From contig NC_134400.1 of assembly GCF_050003625.1 (NCBI RefSeq), positions 55,928,066 through 55,992,065 of the forward strand: 64,000 bases of DNA, written 5' to 3'. A program made the position numbers and the translations under genes. Source of the stretch: Haematobia irritans. Its lineage: Eukaryota > Arthropoda > Insecta > Diptera > Muscidae. The notes beneath the pieces were generated by a model that was not told where the DNA came from, made no database searches, and saw only the letters and a list, made by a program, of their open reading frames with translations. Shown in pieces: positions 46,151 to 57,861 of this stretch (its first letter is position 1; each line of letters opens with the position of its first letter).

Positions 46151-47760
46151 CATAGAAAAAATCATGAACGGCGTACTCATTTCAAAACGATCCGTTCATG
46201 GACGTGAATCAACACAAACATAGTTAGAACAGACGTGACTCGTCGCTTTAGCGCATTGCACCACCGACGGAGTTGCCATAACAACGTCTAATGAATATTT
46301 TTAGACTTTTCATGACCAAAGCCGTTCATGAGATGGTCAACGCCCGTGGACGAAACAATGAGCATTTAGTTTTGATTTTTCGTGAACGTTTCCGTTTCAT
46401 TTTGTTACCGTCCGTTCACGATTTGGAACGTATTTTTTTCTATTACTGTATGAAATGGGATCTGTATCCTAGTTTTATGCATATAAAACTGCCTTTGACC
46501 CTGGCTCAAATTCCCACACTTTTGAAATGAAAGTCAACATCTCTTAGCATTTTTCTTTTTGATTGTAAAATAAACTTCAATGGGTGGTTTATCATAAAAT
46601 CATCCCAACTGCGTATATCCACTGGAATCTAGGAATGCTGGCAATGTCATCTCCTCGTTAGGAACAGGCTTTGACAAAAAAAAAAAAAAAAAAACACTCC
46701 AATAATTTTCTTTGTTTCTCTGTCTTCCTCTCTCTCAATCTCAATTCTTTAGTAGCTGGAAAAACACCAACAATTAGTGTTGTGTATTTATTCCCGACAA
46801 GAGTTTTCATTCCTGACATGGCACAACAAATAATGTTGTTTGCAGTAATGGATTTGGTTGTGATGGCGATGATGATGACGACGAAGATGATGTGGTTGTG
46901 AAAGGATATGTTGACTTTCTTTCTTTGATGGTTTTTTGATGGTCTCGTGTCAGTATTTAAACTTTTTAAGCTTTGCTGTGCGTGTGTGTGTGTGTGTGTG
47001 TTTGTTTCCCCCATTAAATTCAAGGAAGGGTAGAAGAAAGGAAATACCAAAGGACATTTTTTTGTTTTGAATGCTTGGATAAAGTGATTGGCAAAAGGGA
47101 TGGCTTACGGTTTGGGGGGCTATGGGCGGGTTTCTGGCAACAAGAAAGATGAAAAGCCGAACGGACAAAAAAAGTGAACAACAAAACAATCAAAAGTTAA
47201 ATATATACTGAACTGAAATTCATTCATTCGCTCATTCGTTTCTAGTCCTTCGTCCACCATTATGGACGTTTACACAATTTCCTTTTTTGGGCAAACTTTT
47301 CTATTAAACGTCGTCCGTTCATTGTTCCGAATATTTGCTTTTGCTTCCTTTTCTTCTATTTTTCTTGGTAAATTATCTGCAGTTATGGCCATAGAAATTG
47401 TTCTTAAGTAAATACAATTGTTCTATGTGGTGGCGGTGTTAAAATTGATATTGCCTTGTGGTGCAGTTGTTGGTTGGTTGCCCCCTTCTTGGTTAAGGGC
47501 CGCCTGGGTCTGATTTAGGAATATCTACGGTCGTCGTCGTCGTCGTTAAGTAGCTTTCTCTCGTGTGGGTGGAAGACCAAGAAATGCTGCCTGCTGCTCT
47601 TCAAACAATTCTACAAGTACAATTTTAGGCTTTATATGTTAAACCCCCTTTGGGAGAAGCCTATTATTATTAGGCTAAAACCTTCTATTTGTTTAACCAT
47701 TGGTAACATGAACAGCAACAACAACAAAAGTAGTTAATAATTGCATTTCTTTTCTTTGTT
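46151..47760. other. No gene recognised; TG microsatellite at 46982-47001
   Basis: The region includes a TG dinucleotide run, a GTC/GTCGTC run at about 47528-47547 and several low-complexity frames. The 130-codon minus-strand frame over 46658-47050 is made of A-runs and the TG repeat and is not credible as a gene. Confidence 0.4.
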
Positions 47761-47820
47761 TATTTTTTTCAGGTTAGTGACGTCTTATGCTTTAACCATA
47801 TCTTCCATTGATGTAAGTAG
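47743..47820 (+). other. Candidate 40-nt exon or recursive-splicing exon (47773-47812)
   Basis: A long pyrimidine tract ends in TTTTTTTCAG at 47772 and is followed directly by GTTAGT. 40 nt later comes GAT|GTAAGTAG (donor at 47813). The segment is open in one phase (1 nt plus 13 codons, 'LVTSYALTISSID'). It could be a microexon, or a recursive splice site with a downstream exon-defining donor. No neighbouring exon was found to confirm either. Confidence 0.35.
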
Positions 47821-48041
47821 AACGAGAAAATCAAAAATATTATTGTTGTTGCTAAGTTGCAAAGAAGGGGGCTATTCGGAAAATGCCAATATTAAAAGTG
47901 GAATAACAACAAGTTACAAAAGCTGGTCTCAATGACCATTCCGTCATTCGTATAAGCATAGAAAAACGCATATTTAAAAACTGAAATTTGGGCAATCACT
48001 ACAGTTATTAGAATGAAGTTGAAAATAATCTTCGATTGTTG

Positions 48042-48244
48042 CACAGAAAAAGCAATTTCCAATTAAAGTCTTAATTGAGTTTTAAAAAGTATTCAATTAA
48101 AAATTTAATTGATTCAACAATTTTTTTTAATTGAAACAAAAATCAATCACAAAAATTAATAGTAACAATAAATTTTTTAATTGATATTATTAAAAAAATA
48201 ATTGGATCAATTAATTTCGTGATTGAATCAGAACATTTTTTGTG
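48042..48244 (+). mobile_element. Family K TIR element, copy 2 (203 bp)
   Basis: CACAGAAAAAGCAATTTCC to ...CATTTTTTGTG with TG on both sides (48040-48041, 48245-48246). AATTGA-type words fill the interior. Confidence 0.7.
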
Positions 48245-48371
48245 TGTGCTACTGTATACAATGAGGCTATAATTTTATTTGATCTGATGCAATCCGGAGC
48301 AGGTTTTGTCTTGATCTAATTGGCTTGCCATAACTTTGTATTATATGAGAATGGAGATGATTTCCCATATG

Positions 48372-49348
48372 CACGGTTGAAAAATACTGTTTTTCATATG
48401 TTTGGCTATAAACATTATATGTTTGGAACACAAATTTTTAAACACAATATTTTTGAGTGCAAGCATATAATGTTCATAAACTAGCATAACATGTTTGGGA
48501 CATATATGTTAATATGTTAGAACATATTATGTTTGGGACATAAAATGTTTGTAAATATAATATGCTTGGATGCAAACATATATTAATTTAGAAATAGCCT
48601 ATAAACATATATGTGTTTAGTAGCTTGGAGCGCTATTTAACAGGGAGCGATATTGAATTAAGTTGGTGGTTGTTGCTTGTTATTACAAAATTAACATTTT
48701 ATTTTTCCTTGGGCAATTGATCAGCTACGTCTTTGATCCTTACAAACTGTGTGGTCCGCTGTTCGAATCCCCGTCCGGCAAAAGGTAAAATTACAATAAA
48801 AAAAAAACATTAAATTGAATAATTTCTTCTACAATGTTTGTATTACAGAAAAAGGTGCTAAGAACTAAAAAATGTCGTGGAAGTGAGAAAGATGTGGGGG
48901 AATATACAATTGGGCAGAAACAAAATTTTGAGCATTCAGGTCGAAAACCTATGTTGTTAGCACCTATATTACCTGTTTATTTTCATAATTCATTATGATT
49001 GTAAATATATAAATAAATAAATAAAATTTTGAGCACAATATTGTTTGGGAGAATTTTTTTAAGCATATAATATTTTTGGGTGCAAAATGCTTCCAAACAT
49101 ATTATATGTTCACATAATAACATATTGTTTTTTGGAAGACAACATTATTGAATTTGGATGCAAAAATACAAAATGTTTGGAACTTAGACTACCCAAACAT
49201 ATATTGTTTAGACCAATATGCTTTCAAACATATTATATATTGGAAGAGATCAAACATATAAATGTTTGGGCAATACCCAAAAATGTATATGCTTGAAGCA
49301 AAATATGTTTGGGAGTATATGTTACAGAAGCGATTTTTTGTGAGCGTG
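48372..49348 (-). mobile_element. Family H TIR element, copy 2 (977 bp)
   Basis: CACGGTTGAAAAATACTG to ...GATTTTTTGTGAGCGTG, with TG on both sides (48370-48371, 49349-49350). Nearly the reverse complement of copy 1. Short frames inside it are made of the CAAACATA words. Confidence 0.8.
48707..48780 (+). other. tRNA-like module inside H2
   Basis: Same TTTG-ATCCTTA-CAAA hairpin and TTCGAATCCCC T-arm-like element as in H1. Confidence 0.45.
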
Positions 49349-49350
49349 TG

Positions 49351-51074
49351 GTTGTGGCTACTATTAAGTTTGGTTGATACAATCACACAACCGATTTTAT
49401 TGTGTCAAACACCATCAAGAGCATATTTTTTTTTTGTTTTTATTATTATTAAATTTTATTTCATGTGGTCCATTGTTTTTTTTTTTCTAATTGAATTATT
49501 TCTGAGACACAACAAAATAAGTGTTTTGAAAATTGTGTTGTCATAACATATTTTTGTTCTTACATTCGTTTTTTCATTATAGGCAATTATTGGTTATAAG
49601 AAAATGGCTTCTTATACATTAAAAAATTTTTATAGGAGAATATGTCATAAAAATTTTATTTTTGGAGAGAAAATTAAAAATCTTATTTCACGAAAAAATA
49701 ATTTAATTTGATTAAAAAATGCAAAGATCCAAATGAAATATTATTCAATTTTCCTGCGATAAAATTTTTCAAGAGTTCAATGTCCATATAGTTATAGGCG
49801 TTTTATCGAAAATAATTTCTAATTTGAACTTATTAAAAAAATCCACTATTCAACAAAAATATAGTAGGCATTTTATTACTTACAAACCGATAAAGAAATC
49901 TATTCAACACCTAGGTCGTAGTAGTTTAATATCAATATAAACAAATCCACAATTTGTTAAAAATATCATATATATCAACATTACAAAATCCTGATCTCGA
50001 TAAAAAAAATCATATGCATTTTATATTATAAGCAATATATCCACCGTTTGAGAAAAATTTCGTCTTAAATTTGTCAATATTAGGTTTGTCAACATTAACT
50101 ATTATAAAAAAATGTTGTTGAAATAAAAGTCACGTTTACCTAACAAGAAAAGTTTTATTAATTATTTTTATTAATAAAGTGTTCAACAAAATAATAAATA
50201 AAAAAATCTATTTTTGGAAGTAACATTAAATAAATAAACACTTGCATTGTCATCTTCATTACATATTTAATTTATGACTGAAAACTCATTCCATCTCGAA
50301 TTCAAATCGACGACAGCTAGATTATTTAACTCAAAATCGATTGCAATCTGTAAATAAGATTAACAGTTGTAAGATATTAATAATAATAATAATTTTTGTA
50401 ATTATAAATATACTGCATCTTTGTAATTATAAATATCTGCATCTATAAACAAAGACAGACACTAGCATTTGATACAGAAGTGTCATATTCACTGCGTTAT
50501 ATATACCTTCCCGACTTTCGATGGACTAGTAGTAGAGTAAGTAAGTCCTTATTAATAGCACGTCTGTAATTGCATTATTTCCATGAGAGTTCTTATGAAT
50601 TATGTCCTTTGTGATGATACCTATTGTTAAATTCAAATTTAAATTATTTCGTAGTCTTCTGGTAATATTAGCAATCGACTACGTATAATTATATAAAATT
50701 AATTCACCGACTCCGTGTAACCGATATACTTTTTTTTTAATATCAAATCAATTTTTTTAATGAAATGTATGAAAATTCTATGTAGGATGAGACCGTCTTA
50801 ACTTATTAACATGTGGACTCTTTTTTGGTAAGATTTTCTGGCTGATATAGCAAATGAAATACATGATTGAGTTTCCACAATTTTTCCAAAGGCTAAAATT
50901 AGTACCATATAAAAGGAATTTTTTCTTCGAGCATGATCCCAGGAAATTTAATTGTATTTTCGTTTTTCCGAGAATGGAAAAATTACGAGAAAAAAATCCC
51001 TTTTGATGTAGGCTGATAATCATATTAGGTGAATCTTGCGATCAATAGTTCAATAGGTCAATAGTTGAGGCAAT
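49351..51074. other. AT-rich DNA, no gene recognised
   Basis: An AATAAT run lies at about 50380-50392. A segment 'ATAAATATACTGCATCTTTG' is partly duplicated near 50400-50445. The frames are short and without domains. Confidence 0.4.
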
Positions 51075-51155
51075 TGCACAAAAAATAATAATTTTTGGAT
51101 TCAATCACGAAATTAATTAATTTCAGTCACAGAAGCACCAAAGTCAATTAAAAAA

Positions 51156-52919
51156 CAAGTAAGTAAAGTAGAAAGTCGGGCGGGGCCGACTATATCATAC
51201 CCTAAACCACCATTACAGAATTAGTAATCATAAGCATTTGTGGGGTAACATATAGGTCTGGGAGATAAACCGCAGTTGCATATTTAAGAAAATTAAGGGG
51301 TACATGTTTATGGGTGCTTTGTCTCAATCTGACTGATAGCTCATAGTCAGTGTTGCCAGGGTTCGGTTTACCCTACAAGGACAAAAAAAGTTCCCTACTT
51401 TCGCACACATTCCCAAACAATTTTCCTACAATATTTTTCGTTAAATTTAAACAAATTTTACAAAACAAAAATGGTTCTAAGTACTTTATTATCTTAAAAC
51501 ATGAATATGCAACGTATATAACTTTGAATATAAATTTGTATTACGACCACGGTTGCCACAGTTGGTAGAATTCTACCCAAATTAGTAATCTTTTTTGTTA
51601 AATCTTTATAAAAATAAAATTTTGGAAAAAGTTTCTATAAACAAATTTTTGTGAGAATTTTTTCTATAGAAATAAAATGTTGACAATAAATTCTATAGAA
51701 ATAAAATTTTGAGAAAAAATTCCACAGAAATAAAATTTTGAGAAAATTTTTTATAGAAATAATATTTTGAAAAAATTTCTATAGAAATACAATTTTGACA
51801 AAATGTTCTATAGAAATAAAATGTTGACAAAATTTTCTACAGGAATAAAGTTTACCACACATTGCCGGCTTCTAATTTCCTCCTCTAGAGCCACCAAAAT
51901 GTAAAAATTATTACAAATTGTGTTGAGTGAAAATGTCCTAAATTGTGGCCCTATGTCCCTACAAGACGATAAATATTAGAAAAACCCTACATATAGGGAC
52001 TTCTAGCAACACTGGCTGTGTTGATATTGCACCTACGGTGCTATATCTAAATCTGAACCAATTTGCATAATATTTTGGGGGTTTGATTACTACCACAAAA
52101 GGTTACCTTGTGCAAGATTTGAGTAAGATCAGTTAAGAAATGAGGCCTGTATGGTCAAACATAAGGTTATTAGGGCGAATTTTTCAAAATCGGGTGATAC
52201 ATATATGGGAGCTATATCTACATCTGAACCGATTTCGATGAAATTTTGCACATATAGTTAGTACTATAGAGGACTGGATCTAGCCAACTTTTAGTAAGAT
52301 CGGTTAATAAATAAGGGTTCTATGGCCAAATTTGGGAAAATCGGGCTATACATATATATGGGAGCTATATCTAAATCTGAACCGATTTCGATGATTTTTT
52401 GCACATATAGTTAGTGCTATAGAAGACTACATTTAGCCAAATTTGAGTAAGATCGGTTAATAAATAAGGTTTCTATGGCCCAATTTGGGAAAATCGGGCT
52501 ATACATATATATGGGAGCTATATCTAAATCTGAACCGATTTGGATGAAATTTTGCAGACTTGAAGGGCGATGGAGAAGATTACCTTTTGCCAAATTTGGT
52601 GACGATCCGTTTGAAAAAAAAAGCGCAACATGACCCCATTTGTCGAAATCGGGCGATACGTATATATGGGAATTATATCTAAATTTGATCCGGTTTCTTC
52701 CAAATTCAATAGCGTTCGTCCTTGTGCCCAAAAAACTCCCTGTACCAAATTTCATCAAAATCGGTTAATAATTGCGACCGGAATCCTGTGAACAACAAAT
52801 ACATGGACGGACGGACGGACACCAAGCGCTAGATCGACTCAGGAGAGGTGATTCTGAGTCGATCGGTATATATTTTATGGGGTCTAAAATCAATATTTCT
52901 GGTAGGCACATTTTTTGGC
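51156..52919 (-). mobile_element. DINE-1-like Helentron R5, with nested TIR element M
   Basis: It starts with the palindrome GTCGGGCGGGGCCGAC (51175-51190). Tandem units with 'GGGAGCTATATCTAAATCTG' follow (about 52200-52720), then a GGAC microsatellite (52804-52821). The usual terminal hairpin is missing at the right, so this copy is truncated there. Belongs to the R4-like lineage. Confidence 0.65.
51348..52014. mobile_element. TIR element M (667 bp) carrying the AT minisatellite
   Basis: CAGTGTTGCCAG at the left and inverted CAGTGTTGCTAG at the right. The interior 51600-51850 holds about 30-bp units with 'TTTCTATAGAAATAAAAT', the same minisatellite as in Helentrons R2 and R3. No clear target duplication. 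Possibly hAT-like from its ends. Confidence 0.5.
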
Positions 52920-53211
52920 CGATCAAACGATCAAAATAATTGATCCAATTACAAATTGTTGAATCAATTCAAATTTTAATTGAATATTTTTGAAAATTCA
53001 ATTAAAATTTTAATTGGAAATATTTTGGTGAACATTTTTTCTGTGTGAGAAAGTCTTTAGACGTTAAAACATGTATGCCTACCAAACCTAAACCAATATC
53101 CTTAGGAAAAAAGTTCAGAAAATCACTGTACTTGTATTGTTGTTTGTGTACTTCAAATTCTATATTCAAATAATTAAGTGTAGAATGGACAGCTGCAGTC
53201 TGTGAAGGTTA

Positions 53212-53413
53212 CACAGAAAATAAAAATTCACGAAAATTTTTCCAAATAAATTTTAACTGAGTTTTAAAAAATATTCAATTAAAAATTTAAATGATTCAAC
53301 AAATTTTTGAAGTGACTTTCAATTAATTTTTTTTAATAGATACAATCATTTCTGTGATTGAACACTTCAATTAATTTCGTGATTGATTGAGAACTAAAAA
53401 TATTGTTTTTGTG
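53212..53413 (+). mobile_element. Family K TIR element, copy 3 (about 202 bp)
   Basis: CACAGAAAATAAAAATTC to ...TATTGTTTTTGTG, flanked by TA on the left and TG on the right. The AATTGA words are partly decayed. Confidence 0.6.
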
Positions 53414-53499
53414 TGTTGAATAGGAGTCAACGGATTTGGTAGAGCTTTTTTGTCTGAGTAAAGATAATAGATGCAACATGGCATTACGGGCATAAGTAC

Positions 53500-54474
53500 A
53501 CGGATGAAAAAGGCTGTTTTTCATATGTTTGGCTATAAACATTATATGTTTGGAACACAAATTTTTAAACACAATATTTTTGAGTGCAAGCATATAATGT
53601 ACATAAACTAGCATAACATGTTTGCGACATATATGTTAATATGTTAGAACATATTATGTTTGGGACATAAAATGTTTGTAAATATAATATGCTTGGATGC
53701 AAACATATATTAATTTAGAAATAGCCTATAAACATATATGTGTTTAGTAGCTTGGAGCGCTATTTAACAGGGAGCGATATTGAATTAAGTTGGTGGTTGT
53801 TGCTTGTTATTACAAAATTACCATTTTATTTTTCCTTGGGCAATTGATCAGCTACTTCTTTGATCCTTACAAACTGTGTGGTCCGCTGTTCGAATCCCCG
53901 TCCGGCAAAAGGTAAAATTAAAATAAAAAAATCATACAATTGAATAATTTCTTCTACAATGTTTGTATTACAGAAAAAGGTGCTAAGAACTAAAAAATGT
54001 CGTGGAAGTGAGAAAGATGTGGGGGAATATACAATTGGGCAGAAACAAAATTTTGAGCATTCAGGTCGAAAACCTATGTTGTTAGCACCTATATTACCTG
54101 TTTATTTTCATAATTCGTTATGATTGTAAATATATAAATAAATAAATAAAATTTTGAGCACAATATTGTTTGGGAGAATTTTTTTTAAGCATATAATATT
54201 TTTGGGTGCAAAATGCTTCCAAACATATTATATATTCACATAATAACATATTGTTTTTTGGAAGACAACATTATTGAATTTGGATGCAAAAATACAAAAT
54301 GTTTGGAACTTAGACTACCCAAACATATATTGTTTAGACCAATATGCTTTCAAACATATTATATATTGAAAGAGATCAAACATATAAATGTTTGGGCAAT
54401 ACCCAAAAATGTATATGCTTGAAGCAAAATATGTTTGGGAGTATATGTTACAGAAGCGATTTTTTGTGAGCGTG
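53500..54474 (-). mobile_element. Family H TIR element, copy 3 (975 bp)
   Basis: CACGGATGAAAAAGGCTG to ...GATTTTTTGTGAGCGTG, same orientation as copy 2 and nearly identical to it. TA precedes and TG follows, so the duplication is not exact. Confidence 0.8.
53836..53907 (+). other. tRNA-like module inside H3
   Basis: TTTG-ATCCTTA-CAAA hairpin and TTCGAATCCCC element as in H1 and H2; conserved in all three copies. Confidence 0.45.
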
Positions 54475-54476
54475 TG

Positions 54477-55493
54477 GGTGAAAAAGTAATGACTCCAATA
54501 GTAAATAGGGCGTTAACCTATTGCAAATTTTATTTCGAATTTCCCTGGATTTTCATTCTATCCAAAATAAAAGCCAAGAGTTGCATTGTTTCCTCCAAAA
54601 ACTTAACTCCTGGGGTAAAACTCCAATGTAAACAAATTTGGATAATTCCCTAGAAAAACCATTAGAGTGATTACCTTCGGTCTACTCTTTTAGGCTTTGT
54701 TCTCAGTTGATCTTGTGAAACTTTTTCTATGAATAGTCAAGTAGAGTTATCCTGGAATTGAATGTATGGGTGGTTGTTTTGTGCCCTTTTCTAAAGTAAT
54801 AACCACATCCTTGCCAAAGGTTTAACAGAAGTTTGCATCTCTCTGTTTTGTTGTCGTTGTTGTTTGTTGGCCAATTTCTATTACATTTTTCCCTATGTTG
54901 CATTCGTAAAGGTTTCCTCCCAAATTTCCCAAACTACTACGAATAAAAGTTTGTACATTGCGGTGCTCCTGTTTGCATTCAAATGCCACAGAGAAGAAAG
55001 CAAAACTCTTGGATTTAGCGTATTACGGAACTCAAGCATTTGAGCAAAACGAAAAAAGAGGATCCTTTATATTTTTGTTGGTCATGCCTTTTGGCCATGG
55101 AAAACTCGTATGTACGTTTGGTTATTTCATTTCAATTGGATTCTTGGTCGGTTTTCATTCATTTCGGTAGTTCTTTTTCCGAGTGATTTTTTCTTCTCGT
55201 TCTTTATAGTGTGGCCTTTCATATATCATCTGCTGCGACCGTGGCATTTTTTATGCCAAATATGATGAAGACGATGAGAGGTGGATATGCAAACTGTTTG
55301 CAGATTTACCTACATTTCTAATACACTGCCAAAATAGTTTTTTTTTGCGATATTTTTCCCATTAGCATTTTATAAAGCAAAAGTAGACATGATCATTAAG
55401 TTCAGTAAACATTAGCATGTTATAATCGTTTGTGAGAAGAATTTTAGTGCCTTTCCTGAGGAAAAAAAAGCTCTCGCATAAATTCTAAACGTA
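54477..55493. other. No gene recognised
   Basis: Moderately AT-rich unique DNA. Frames of about 70 codons at 54435-54653 and 54958-55170 lack domains and reliable starts. Confidence 0.35.
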
Positions 55494-56186
55494 CACTGAA
55501 TAAATATTGTCCTAATATGTAAGCTTATGCAATCTAACTTTTAGGGCAAGTAATTTGCAAAATATTAAGGATAAATTTCTTTGAAATAAAGAAATTTTAA
55601 TTGAATGCAAGTTCATGATTATTGCTTTAAAATTGTTCTTCTTTAAATTTTGGACACGAATCTTGGGAATTTGAGTCCCTTCGTTAAAGTCGTATGTGCT
55701 TGATTTAAAACAAATTTTCTTTAAAGTAAAGAAAATCATTTTTTTTTTTGAAGAGATAATCTTTAAATTAACTGAGCTTCAAATATAGACTAATTCTTAT
55801 TTTGAGGATTTTCAATCTTTAGTTTAAAGTTTTTTTTTGAAAGTAAATAATGTTGTTTACTGTGAATCTTTTTCTTCTTTATCTTCTATCTTTTATAGTG
55901 TGAATTTTTTAACGTAGTTTTATTTAGACATGAACGACATGAATTCACGCTATAAAAAATACTTTAAAGTAAACAATATTTTCTTAATTAAAAAAAAAAA
56001 AAAACTTTAAACTAAAGATGCAAAATGTTTCCTAATTTTAATTTTATAGAGCCTAGATTTAATGCTACGTACCTCCCTTAAAAATCTCTTTAGTTAAAAA
56101 AAAAAAGCAGAATCTTTGGGTCGGAATAAATACCAAAATCCTTAAGGAAGGGTCAAAATCCTGGATACAAATAAACTTTTTTTTGT
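55494..56186. mobile_element. Family F TIR element, copy 5 (about 690 bp)
   Basis: CACTGAATAAATATTG at the left after TA (55492-55493). The right-end block 'CCAAAATCCTTAAGGAAGGG' and TAAACTTTTTTTTG reach about 56186, but the terminal AGTG is lost. 56187-56671 after it shows no gene. Confidence 0.6.
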
Positions 56187-56673
56187 TGATTTATTTAAGA
56201 TATATGCTGTGGTTATCATATCAATCAGTCGTAGAATTTCCCTGCAATATTCATGTGACCAGATATCACAATTAGTTGAAAATCATACAGCTCAGTCATC
56301 TCGTTGAGGCGACTGCAATTGTCAGATTCGTCATAGTTTCTTCATGGCTTCTCTATAACAATTAAGGGTTACATCACTTTTTAATACTTTCACAATCGAC
56401 TTAAACCTACTGTCAAAACATTTAAAACTCTATAGCATTTGTTTTCAAATTTTCTGTCTAATTGAATCTTCCTTCATATTCTCACTTTTATATCATTTAT
56501 TTAGTTCTTACCAATTCTTCTGTATTGATTATTATATTGTTAATTCTATTTATAGACTAAATTTTTTGGATATACACATATAGATTTAGAGAAACTTCAT
56601 TTTAAGAAAACAAGCCACTTTAGTTGCAAATGGCAGATCCTTATTTTATTAAAAACCATCTACCAATTACATA

Positions 56674-57498
56674 CACTGAAAAAAATATTGACCTAATATG
56701 GAAGATTATGCAACTTAAATTTTAATTTACGCAATGCTAAGGACAAAATTCTTTAAAACAATGACATTTTAATTAAAAGAAAGTTTATAATCCTTGCTTC
56801 AAGAATTTTTTTCATTAAATTTAGGACACAAATCTTGAAATTTTTCGTCTCTCTGCTGAAGTTATAGATCTTTGAAGTAAGGCAAATTTTCCTTAAAATA
56901 AAGAAAAATATTTTTAATTTAAAGAAATCGTCTTTAACTCAACTGACATATTGAATTTTCAAACTTAAAGCTGAGTATTATGTTCAGTTTTCAAGCTGAA
57001 AACCAGCTTGTTTTTACGGTTACTTTTTTTAATTAATTAATATAGAAATATAAAATTATTTGCAATCAATTCCTTGGATCTTTTCCTTCCATTATTTGGT
57101 AAGACTTGATCAAAATATACATATTTTTGTACTTTTTGTTTAGTGTTTTGGTGAGTACTATACTCACCTTAAGATAAAAACGCTTCAAGTATAGGCTAAG
57201 ACTTATTTTAAGGATTTGCATCTTTGGTTTAAAGTTTTTTTTTTAGCATTAAGAAAACTGTTTTTACTTTGAAGTACCTGGCATAATTTGGATTTTGAAA
57301 TTGGAAGTTGTTTGTACATAAATACCTTCATTAATATATCGCAAAAAGAAAATAAAAACTCGATGAATGAGATCTGTAGCCAAATTTAATTTTATTGATC
57401 CTAGATTTAAAGAAGCCGCATTTTTGGCTCGAAATCAATACCAAAATCCTTAAGGGAAGGTCAAAATCTTTGGATCCAAGTAAACTTTTTTTTGAGTG
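56674..57498. mobile_element. Family F TIR element, copy 6 (825 bp)
   Basis: CACTGAAAAAAATATTGACC to ...CTTTTTTTTGAGTG with TA on both sides (56672-56673, 57499-57500). The right half matches copy 4 and the inverse of copy 3. Confidence 0.75.
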
Positions 57499-57861
57499 TA
57501 TATTTAAAAACAATAATCGCACGATTTTTTCATGCTAATTTTGAACTGCTTGTAAGCGTGCGAGTTTCGTCCAATATATAACCGATTTGGACAAATATGG
57601 TTACCAAACACATATTCTACACACAATTCCAAAGATGGTGAGGACCTAATAAAATAGGTTGACATTTAAATAAATATTGCCCAGTTTGTTCAAAAAGCTT
57701 CCCAAGTGAATGAGGGGAATAATTTTCTCTAGACTTTATACATAAGAGTGAAAAAATTGGTTCTGGTTTTATGAAATATGAAAAAAAACAAAACATTTTA
57801 ATAATCGTTAATCGATAATAATTTGCAAATCGCAAGATCCACATATGTCGGCTCGTTTCTT

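Larger units (their letters stand above)
51077..53045 (-). mobile_element. Family K TIR element, copy 4, split by Helentron R5
   Basis: The left part 51077-51155 matches the inverted right end of K1, and the right part about 52920-53045 matches its inverted left end. TG lies outside both ends (51075-51076, 53046-53047). Helentron R5 occupies the middle. Confidence 0.7.

Noticed and set aside
46658..47189. Minus-strand frames of 79-130 codons with His-Thr repeats
   Set aside because: They arise from the TG microsatellite and poly-A runs.
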